Positions 1 to 5,485 of a stretch of DNA of 6,845 bases are shown here, in pieces. Within the stretch, counting starts at the first letter, position 1. Each line of letters starts with the position of its first letter. This stretch comes from Flavobacteriales bacterium. GTDB lineage: Bacteria > Bacteroidota > Bacteroidia > Flavobacteriales_D > Crocinitomicaceae. The notes beneath the pieces were generated by a model. That model saw only the letters and a program-made list of their open reading frames with translations. It was not told the origin of the DNA and ran no database searches. The DNA lies in the NCBI GenBank assembly GCA_947461185.1, contig CANHJY010000106.1, positions 1 through 6,845 on the forward strand, given 5' to 3'. The translations under genes were made by a program, and so were the position numbers.

Positions 1-1
1 A

Positions 2-274
2 TTCCTTGATTCTATTTCCCATTTGTTTATCCCATATGAAATGTATGAGTTTGATAAAGGTTATGGAGGTGTTGATATTGGACCTTTAAAGGATGCTTAT
101 AAGGGAATACCACTTTTCGGATTTGTACCAGACTCGCAGCGCTATTTCGATTTTCATCACGCACCGTCTGACGTTTTCGAAAATGTAAATAAAAGAGAGT
201 TAGAATTAGGCGCTGGCGCCATAGCCTCCTTTGTTTATTTACTGGATCATTATCTGATCAATTTGAAACAATGA
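2..274 (+). CDS. M28-family zinc aminopeptidase, C-terminal fragment (5' end outside window)
   Basis: The reading frame is open from base 2 to a TGA at 272-274, so the gene begins upstream and only its last 90 residues are visible. The TTG at 23 is not a credible start because the frame and the family similarity run through it. The fragment has the end of an M28 metallopeptidase: a GYGGVDIGPLKD block, a GIPLFGF strand, then PDSQRYFDFHHAPSDVFENVN followed by a helix of the KRELELGAGA type. In M28 enzymes a His of the HHxxxD segment (bases 155-160) is the last ligand of the two-zinc centre. Such enzymes remove N-terminal residues from peptides and in Bacteroidota are usually exported, but the signal peptide is not visible here. 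The motif fits the aminopeptidase branch better than the glutaminyl cyclase branch, whose last His normally sits in a WHT context. The next gene starts 103 bp downstream on the same strand, apparently with its own promoter. Confidence 0.85.
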   Translation, partial: FLDSISHLFIPYEMYEFDKGYGGVDIGPLKDAYKGIPLFGFVPDSQRYFDFHHAPSDVFENVNKRELELGAGAIASFVYLLDHYLINLKQ

Positions 275-303
275 GTGTTAATAAATTACCAAATTATTAA
301 GTA

Positions 304-330
304 TTTGTCGATAGTAAATATCTAATTTTG
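304..330 (+). promoter_or_regulatory. Candidate Bacteroidota-type promoter for the alpha-oxoamine synthase gene
   Basis: TAATTTTG at 323-330 is a full match to the Bacteroidota -7 consensus TAnnTTTG and lies 47 bp before the ATG at 378. The only upstream -33-like element is TTTG at 304-307. The 15-bp gap between them is shorter than the roughly 17-23 bp usually seen, so the -7 box is the firmer half of the call. No Shine-Dalgarno sequence precedes the ATG, which is normal for this phylum. Confidence 0.45.
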
Positions 331-377
331 TAAAAAGTTGTTTAAGCACTTGGTGCACCATTAAATGAAATCACCTT

Positions 378-1625
378 ATGGTACAGGATATTTTTGAAAA
401 AATAAAGATTAACCGAGGCCCTATCGGTCAGCACGCAAAAGAATCTCATGGTTATTTTACTTTCCCAAAATTAGAAGGAGAAATAGGTCCTCACATGATT
501 TTTAGAGGTAAAAAACGTTTGAATTGGAGTTTAAATAATTACCTCGGGTTAGCTAATCATCCTGAAGTTCGAAAAGCTGATGCAGATGCCGCAGCAGAAT
601 TCGGTTTTGCAGCTCCGATGGGCGCAAGAATGATGAGTGGGAACTCTAATTTTCACGAACAACTAGAAGCTGAACTTTCAACTTTTGTTGAAAAACAAGA
701 TACTATTCTTTGTAATTTCGGTTATCAAGCGGTTGTCTCCGCAATTGACTGCTTAGTTGATAGAAGAGATGTGATTGTTTATGATGCTGAATCTCATGCC
801 TGTATTCTAGATGGCGTTCGATTGCACATGGGAAAACGCTACGTTTTTAAGCATAATGATGTTGAAGATTGTGAAAAACAATTGGAACGTGCTACAAAAC
901 TAGCCGAAGAACAAGGTGGTGCAATACTCGTAATTACTGAGGGTGTTTTCGGTATGCGAGGTGATCAAGGTAGATTAAAGGAAATTGTTGCACTTAAGAA
1001 AAAATTCAATTTCAGATTGTTTGTTGACGATGCCCACGGAATCGGAACGCTTGGCGCGAAAGGTGGTGGAACGGGTCAAGAGCAAGATTGTCAAGATGGC
1101 ATCGATATATATTTCGGAACTTTTGCAAAGTCTTTTGGATTAATTGGTGGATTCATTTCATCTGATGAACAAGTAGTTGAATATTTACGATACAACATGC
1201 GTTCTCAAATTTTTGCCAAAGCCTTGCCGCTTCCATTGGTTGCTGGTCTTTTAAAGAGATTGGAACTGATGAGAAATCATCCTGAACTGAAAGATAATTT
1301 ATGGAAAATCACTAATGCCCTTCAAAAAGGACTAATTGAAGCTGGTTTTGACATAGGAGTCACTGACACGTGTGTAACACCAGTTTACATGAACGGATCA
1401 ATTCCTGAATCAACTAACCTAATTTACGATTTAAGAGAGAATTACAATATATTCTGTTCTATGGTCGTTTATCCAGTCGTACCTAAAGGAATGATTATCT
1501 TACGACTTATTCCAACTGCAGTTCATACTTTGGAAGATGTTCAATATACGATTGAAAGCTTCTCTAAAATTGTTGGTAAACTGAAAGCTGGCGAATACAT
1601 GTCAGATAAAATAGCATCAGTTTAA
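378..1625 (+). CDS. PLP-dependent alpha-oxoamine synthase; probable serine palmitoyltransferase or cysteate fatty-acyltransferase
   Basis: This 415-residue protein belongs to the alpha-oxoamine synthase family (serine palmitoyltransferase, 8-amino-7-oxononanoate synthase, glycine C-acetyltransferase), which condenses an amino acid with an acyl thioester and releases CO2. Visible active-site features are His140 in DAESHACILDG (stacks on the PLP ring), Asp217 and His220 in VDDAHG (Asp pairs with the pyridine nitrogen), Lys251 in GTFAKSFG (Schiff-base lysine), and Arg376 in LRLIPTAVHT (substrate carboxylate). The enzyme is expected to be cytoplasmic. The NYLGLANHPEVRK and PMGARMMSG blocks, and an N-terminal extension relative to AONS, resemble a form I recall as widespread in Bacteroidota. 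In this phylum the likely role is the first step of sphingolipid synthesis (serine + acyl-CoA/ACP) or of sulfonolipid (capnine) synthesis (cysteate as amino acid). I cannot decide between these from sequence. No biotin genes are adjacent, which argues weakly against AONS. The ATG at 378 opens directly into the conserved MVQDIFEKIK start, and a strong terminator follows the TAA. Confidence 0.88.
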   Translation: MVQDIFEKIKINRGPIGQHAKESHGYFTFPKLEGEIGPHMIFRGKKRLNWSLNNYLGLANHPEVRKADADAAAEFGFAAPMGARMMSGNSNFHEQLEAELSTFVEKQDTILCNFGYQAVVSAIDCLVDRRDVIVYDAESHACILDGVRLHMGKRYVFKHNDVEDCEKQLERATKLAEEQGGAILVITEGVFGMRGDQGRLKEIVALKKKFNFRLFVDDAHGIGTLGAKGGGTGQEQDCQDGIDIYFGTFAKSFGLIGGFISSDEQVVEYLRYNMRSQIFAKALPLPLVAGLLKRLELMRNHPELKDNLWKITNALQKGLIEAGFDIGVTDTCVTPVYMNGSIPESTNLIYDLRENYNIFCSMVVYPVVPKGMIILRLIPTAVHTLEDVQYTIESFSKIVGKLKAGEYMSDKIASV

Positions 1626-1647
1626 AAGTTAGAGTTATTATTTTGAT

Positions 1648-1682
1648 ATAAAAAAAGGACCTTTATTAGGTCCTTTTTTTAT
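1648..1682. terminator. Bidirectional intrinsic terminator between converging genes
   Basis: The arms 1648-1662 and 1668-1682 form a perfect 15-bp stem around a TTATT loop (1663-1667). The core is AGGACCT/AGGTCCT, flanked by an A-run on the left and a T-run on the right. The symmetry gives a U-tract in transcripts from either strand. It lies 22 bp after the oxoamine synthase stop (1625) and 46 bp beyond the stop of the converging secreted-protein gene (1729), so it probably ends both transcripts. Confidence 0.9.
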
Positions 1683-1728
1683 GATATCCAAGAAGCATGT
1701 CAATTTTTCAGATTGATTTTATTGCCAA

Positions 1729-4449
1729 TTACCGAACCAATTGGAAGAATGTTTCCCCATCTTTTTCAGTTCCATCTAGACCTTTAGCATAATATTTTAC
1801 AAAATAGGTTCCTTCCGTTGCTGGATTTCCATTTACAAGACCGTTCCACCCCTCATTGACTTCATCTATTGTATACATTAATTGACCCCAACGATTTATT
1901 ATTTCAGCCTTAAAAAGAATGCCATTTTCAACATGAATAATATATTCTTCATTCGCATCATCACCATTTGGAGAAAACACATTCGGAACCTCAATAGTCA
2001 TTTCAGGATAAGGAATAACCTCGATGGAATCAATATAAGTACTGTCACATATGCCATTGGAAGCGCTTAACGTAATATAATAAATACCTGCCGCACCATA
2101 TTCTGAAGATTGAGAGCTTAAATCGTTTAAGGAATTATTAGTACCATTACCAAAATCCCAAATAAAGGAATTCGCTTCGCTTGAGTTATTAATAAAGTCA
2201 ACAGATAAAGGAGCATAACCAAAATAGGTTGAAGCTGTAAAGTCCGGAATTGGTAGCGGTAGAACTGTAACGGTAACCTCCGTTGAGGATGAGCAACCTT
2301 GAGCAACTCCTGTAACTTGGTATGTTTGAGTAACTGAAGGCATAAATGATACACCATTTGAAATACTAGGATTCCATGTTAATTGTGCTGCACCAGAAGC
2401 AAAAAGGGAAATAGATTGTCCTAAACAGATTATCGTATCATTAGAAACTGTCAGCTGAGGTATTGGATTAACAATAGCAGAAACGTCGACGGAGGGGCTT
2501 TCGCAACCATCCTGGGTTACAATAAGACTATATGAACCTGTTCCGTTTACTGAAGTATTTTCAATTGTTGGATTCTGATCAGTTGAGTTAAAACTTCCAG
2601 GACCTGACCATTGATAAGCGTCAAAACCACCAGACGATGTAAATTCTAAAGTTTCACCTTCACATATTTCATTATTCAAAAGTATAGGGTCAGCAGTTGG
2701 AACTGGATTAACATCTATAATTATTGTATCCTGAATTTGTGTTGCACAGCCATCATCAGACAAAATGATCAAAATATATTCGCCTGGAACATTGCCAAGG
2801 TTAAAACTAGACGGATCACTAAGAACAGGTTGTGGTAAACCATCAATACTATAAAAAATAGAAACTAATCCTGTCCCGATAACCGAAATAGTAATGTCAT
2901 CTATAATCTCACCATCGCAATATTGGCCGCCACCCGATAAATCAGCAATTATTGGAGAAGGAAAAGCTTCGACTGTTGCTGAACCTGAGAATGATCCGGT
3001 GCAAAGTGTGGTATCCGTAACCGCTAATATTGAATAAACACCATCAGCAGGGTTAATCAAAGAAGTATCTGAATATACTACCAAAGGCGTTTGCGGAATC
3101 CCATTAAATGCATAGACAATCGTTACTGGAAAATTACCAGTAACATCAAAATCAACAGTTGGAATAGTATCTCCAAGACAATAATTGCCACCTCCAGAAA
3201 TGGTCGCGACAGGACATGGACATGGCGGAATATTTACAGTAACACTAGCTGCACACGAATCGGAACCATTTGTGTAGACCACGTTGTACGTACTTGTTGA
3301 AGAAATCCCCAAGGTCTGAAGCGGATTATCTATATTTTGAGGCGTATAAGTGTAATTATACCAATATGGCTGACAATTCGCTAAAGAAGTAATTGTAACG
3401 TTATCTAGACCCCAATGGTCGTTTTGCGCTCCAGATGAACCTGTCTGAGCCCAATGAATAATTGTTGAAGGAGATTGTGCCGCTGGGGGAATGGTGTAAC
3501 AATATTGGTTCCAACTTGTCATTTGAGGATTATTACCACTACTTTGGGTATTATTTCCGACTCCAGCTGGTCCAAAATATTCTAAAGTTGTCCAACTCGC
3601 ACCGCCATTGGTACTAAACTCCAAATAAACACCTTCATTAGGTAAATCAATTCCTTCGCAAGGACTAGAAGCACCTTGCGTTGCAAAATCCAAATAAAAA
3701 CAAATCTCACCACCGCATGATAAATCTAAAGGAACAGTTTGAATAATTCTAGGATGTTGAGCAGAACTTCCCATCCACATGTAAGTGCCACCATCAATTG
3801 AAGGATCACAAGGATTATCGAATGATGCGGCTACATTTGTCGTCCAACCTGTACCAGCATTTCCAAAATCAAAATCATTATCTAATGCTAAAATGGAGGC
3901 GCCTTGACCTTCAGCAATCAAACTGATTTGACCACCATTACAATCCAAGACCCCTGGTGAAAAACACACGCCGTTACCAATAAATAAATTATAACCAACG
4001 ATCGGATCAGGTCCTGCTTGAAAAACGACATTTCCTTCCCCATCAGATAGAGAATAGCTGCATTCGGACGGCCAACTACCTGCTGCCAAATAATTTACAA
4101 CTACTACTTGACCATCACATACTGGTACTAATACTTCAGTGCCATATCCTGTTGCTGTATATGGTCCAAAAGTAACCCCGTTTACAACAACACTCATTGA
4201 CGCACCATTCCAGCCATCACCATAACTATCGAACATTTCAAGCAAATAATCACAGCAGCCCCCCTGAACAGAAGGCACTTGAGAGCTTAAAGTTACTTGA
4301 CAAGGAGTTGAACAAGGAGAACAACTTCCTCCACAATCTATTCCTGTTTCATTACCATTTTGAATACCATCATTACATGTTTGCGCATATAAATTAGATA
4401 CAGAAACAAATGCAAAAATTAAAACGGATATATATCTTAAAATCTTCAT
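1729..4449 (-). CDS. Large modular secreted protein with C-terminal T9SS type B (gliding-motility-associated) sorting domain
   Basis: The 906-residue product is a predicted T9SS cargo. Residues 1-22 are a signal peptide ending in LYA before Gln23. Residues 25-50 form a Cys-rich motif (CNDGIQNGNETG, then DCGG and paired Cys). Residues 65-162 contain a Cys-bounded module with DSYGDGWNG (74-82). Residues about 186-353 resemble a reelin-type repeat (VYLEFSTNGGASW at 274-286, HWGLDNVTI at 345-353). Four disulfide-type Ig-like modules cover about 415-732, a PKD domain covers about 735-812 (FIWDFGNGT at 762-770), and the sorting domain is 819-906 (VPNVFSPNGDD, INRWGQ, GWNG, EGTYFVKY). The C-terminal domain class directs crossing of the outer membrane through T9SS and attachment to, or release from, the cell surface. 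The passenger modules are typical of adhesion, but no enzymatic domain or ligand is recognisable. The ATG overlaps the stop of the upstream small secreted gene (ATGA), implying translational coupling. No PorP/SprF-like partner, often found next to type B cargo, is present in the window. Confidence 0.9.
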   Translation of the reverse strand: MKILRYISVLIFAFVSVSNLYAQTCNDGIQNGNETGIDCGGSCSPCSTPCQVTLSSQVPSVQGGCCDYLLEMFDSYGDGWNGASMSVVVNGVTFGPYTATGYGTEVLVPVCDGQVVVVNYLAAGSWPSECSYSLSDGEGNVVFQAGPDPIVGYNLFIGNGVCFSPGVLDCNGGQISLIAEGQGASILALDNDFDFGNAGTGWTTNVAASFDNPCDPSIDGGTYMWMGSSAQHPRIIQTVPLDLSCGGEICFYLDFATQGASSPCEGIDLPNEGVYLEFSTNGGASWTTLEYFGPAGVGNNTQSSGNNPQMTSWNQYCYTIPPAAQSPSTIIHWAQTGSSGAQNDHWGLDNVTITSLANCQPYWYNYTYTPQNIDNPLQTLGISSTSTYNVVYTNGSDSCAASVTVNIPPCPCPVATISGGGNYCLGDTIPTVDFDVTGNFPVTIVYAFNGIPQTPLVVYSDTSLINPADGVYSILAVTDTTLCTGSFSGSATVEAFPSPIIADLSGGGQYCDGEIIDDITISVIGTGLVSIFYSIDGLPQPVLSDPSSFNLGNVPGEYILIILSDDGCATQIQDTIIIDVNPVPTADPILLNNEICEGETLEFTSSGGFDAYQWSGPGSFNSTDQNPTIENTSVNGTGSYSLIVTQDGCESPSVDVSAIVNPIPQLTVSNDTIICLGQSISLFASGAAQLTWNPSISNGVSFMPSVTQTYQVTGVAQGCSSSTEVTVTVLPLPIPDFTASTYFGYAPLSVDFINNSSEANSFIWDFGNGTNNSLNDLSSQSSEYGAAGIYYITLSASNGICDSTYIDSIEVIPYPEMTIEVPNVFSPNGDDANEEYIIHVENGILFKAEIINRWGQLMYTIDEVNEGWNGLVNGNPATEGTYFVKYYAKGLDGTEKDGETFFQLVR

Positions 4450-4889
4450 TGTTCAATTTTAAGATTTTCAATACCAATATTGGTTAACTGAGCCTTTCCC
4501 TTATAACCTGTATCAATAAACTTTGAAAAAACAACCAACCTTTGGTCAAAATCATCACAATTTCCGGTCTGAATAGTATTCGCAACTAATTCCAACTGAA
4601 AAGTATATTCATCAGGATAATCACAGGACTTACAAACCCCATTGTAATACAAAATAGAATGCCAGCTCAATTTTATATCCTGGTCAGATACATTTTGAAA
4701 AGTTAATATTAAAACCTCTTGATCAAAACCGATTTTCGGATAGCAATTCGCTTTATTGTAACTAATTGAAATACTGGAATCTTCATAAAGAAGACCGGAA
4801 TCTCCAATTGACGGACCAAGTGTGTTGTTCTTTTGAGCAATCCCAATGACACTCATTAAAATAAAAGATATAAGCAGCGTATGTTTCAA
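4446..4889 (-). CDS. Small secreted protein of unknown function, TTG start
   Basis: I do not recognise a named function. The 147-residue product starts with a clear signal peptide (MKHTLLISFILMSVIGIAQ), leaving a mature protein of about 128 residues, probably periplasmic or outer-surface. It looks beta-rich (ILTFQNVSDQDIKLSW) and has four cysteines at 49, 86, 89 and 111; the CKSC pair sits in YYNGVCKSCDYPDEY. The signal ends in IAQ rather than a lipobox, so it is not a lipoprotein. The start is TTG at 4889-4887: the frame has a TAA at 4904-4902 with no ATG or GTG between, and the first internal ATG (residue 12) would destroy the signal peptide. It ends inside the first codons of the large T9SS cargo gene (4-bp overlap), so the two are co-transcribed and probably translationally coupled. 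It has no visible T9SS C-terminal domain. A chaperone, anchor or accessory role for the cargo is possible but unproven. Confidence 0.8.
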   Translation of the reverse strand: MKHTLLISFILMSVIGIAQKNNTLGPSIGDSGLLYEDSSISISYNKANCYPKIGFDQEVLILTFQNVSDQDIKLSWHSILYYNGVCKSCDYPDEYTFQLELVANTIQTGNCDDFDQRLVVFSKFIDTGYKGKAQLTNIGIENLKIEQ

Positions 4890-4906
4890 TCTGTCGTTAA
4901 ATTACG

Positions 4907-4934
4907 AAAACTCAATGAATGTTTGACGAGTTTT
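4907..4934 (-). other. Weak hairpin in the 110-bp gap between ispF and the small secreted gene
   Basis: AAAACTC (4907-4913) and GAGTTTT (4928-4934) are perfect 7-bp inverted repeats around a 14-nt loop, 17 bp before the TTG start. On the minus strand it could be a weak terminator or attenuator after ispF, or a structured leader. The stem is short and AT-rich and no long U-run follows. I found no perfect TAnnTTTG box on the minus strand between 4890 and 4999; the nearest, TTTATTTG (4967-4960), has one mismatch and no well-spaced -33 partner. The gap otherwise shows nothing I can name. Confidence 0.25.
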
Positions 4935-4999
4935 AGACTTGAAAAGTTGCAAAAACGCTCAAATAAATATTAGATAACCTCAGGAGCGATTAACAAAAG

Positions 5000-5482
5000 C
5001 TAAACTTTTATCAATAAACAAACGGCATAGGCTTTTATAGCCGCCCGTTGCCCAAAAGAATCTACTTTTTCGTGTGTCGTTGCTTTTATTGAAATCCTAT
5101 CAGACTCAACTTCTACTATTCTTGAAATAATATCCTGCATCTCAGGAATGTGAGGATTTAACTTAGGTTTTTCAAGTATTACTGTTGAATCAATATTTTG
5201 AATTTGAAAACCTTTATTCTTAATGATACTAAAAACCTGAGCGAGCAATAGCTTCGAATCAGCCCCTTTGTATTGAGGATCCGTATCTGGAAAATGAAAA
5301 CCAATATCTCTCAAATTTAATGCTCCTAGTAGCGCGTCGCAAATAGCATGTAGCAGAACATCCGCATCTGAATGACCAACACTTCCTAAATCTGATTCGA
5401 TTTTTTTACCCCCAACAAAAAGCTCATGCGTATCAGCAAGTCTGTGAACATCGATTCCAAAACCAACACGAATATCTTTCAT
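5000..5482 (-). CDS. ispF: 2-C-methyl-D-erythritol 2,4-cyclodiphosphate synthase
   Basis: The 160-residue length and motifs are those of IspF, the MEP-pathway enzyme that converts CDP-methylerythritol 2-phosphate to methylerythritol 2,4-cyclodiphosphate and CMP for isoprenoid precursor synthesis in the cytoplasm. Metal ligands Asp11 and His13 lie in GFGIDVHRL and His45 in the HSDADVLLHAICDALLGA signature. HFPDTDPQYKGADS (63-76) is the conserved substrate-binding loop, and Glu138 in ATTHEKVDSFGQ (134-145) is the late conserved acidic residue. The functional enzyme is a homotrimer with active sites between subunits. The ATTHEKVDSFGQ segment departs from the more common TTTEKLGFxGR. The ATG lies 3 bp after the porV stop, so it is read as the second gene of a porV-ispF unit; the partnership is probably transcriptional rather than functional. 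The stop is TAG at 5002-5000. Confidence 0.97.
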   Translation of the reverse strand: MKDIRVGFGIDVHRLADTHELFVGGKKIESDLGSVGHSDADVLLHAICDALLGALNLRDIGFHFPDTDPQYKGADSKLLLAQVFSIIKNKGFQIQNIDSTVILEKPKLNPHIPEMQDIISRIVEVESDRISIKATTHEKVDSFGQRAAIKAYAVCLLIKV

Positions 5483-5485
5483 GTC

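Noticed and set aside
2..274. Glutaminyl cyclase (also an M28-fold enzyme, relevant to T9SS cargo maturation) as the identity of the truncated gene.
   Set aside because: The visible C-terminus has the aminopeptidase-type RYFDFHHAPSD motif rather than the WHT-type ending of cyclases. The decisive N-terminal zinc ligands are outside the window.
351..360. Perfect 10-bp palindrome TGGTGCACCA between the candidate promoter and the ATG at 378, considered as an operator.
   Set aside because: The symmetry does not extend beyond 10 bp, and a palindrome of this length is expected several times by chance in 6.8 kb. No second copy or neighbouring regulator supports it.
378..1625. 8-amino-7-oxononanoate synthase (BioF) as the name for the oxoamine synthase.
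   Set aside because: No biotin genes are nearby, and the N-terminal extension and the PMGARMMSG block look more like the Bacteroidota lipid-synthesis branch; the exact substrate is left open.
1882..2070. 62-codon open frame on the + strand.
   Set aside because: It lies antisense inside the coding sequence of the T9SS cargo; composition is low-complexity (Ile/Asn rich) and matches no family I know.
2127..2357. 76-codon minus-strand open frame.
   Set aside because: It is an alternate frame inside the cargo gene, whose own frame encodes clear Ig-like and PKD modules across this stretch.
3091..3300. 69-codon + strand open frame.
   Set aside because: Antisense to the cargo gene, with no signal peptide, domain or initiation context.
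4197..4397. 66-codon + strand frame rich in His, considered as a small metal-binding protein.
   Set aside because: The His-rich run is the antisense reading of ordinary codons in the cargo N-terminal region (the DSYGDGWNG and Cys-rich modules), which are well conserved in type.
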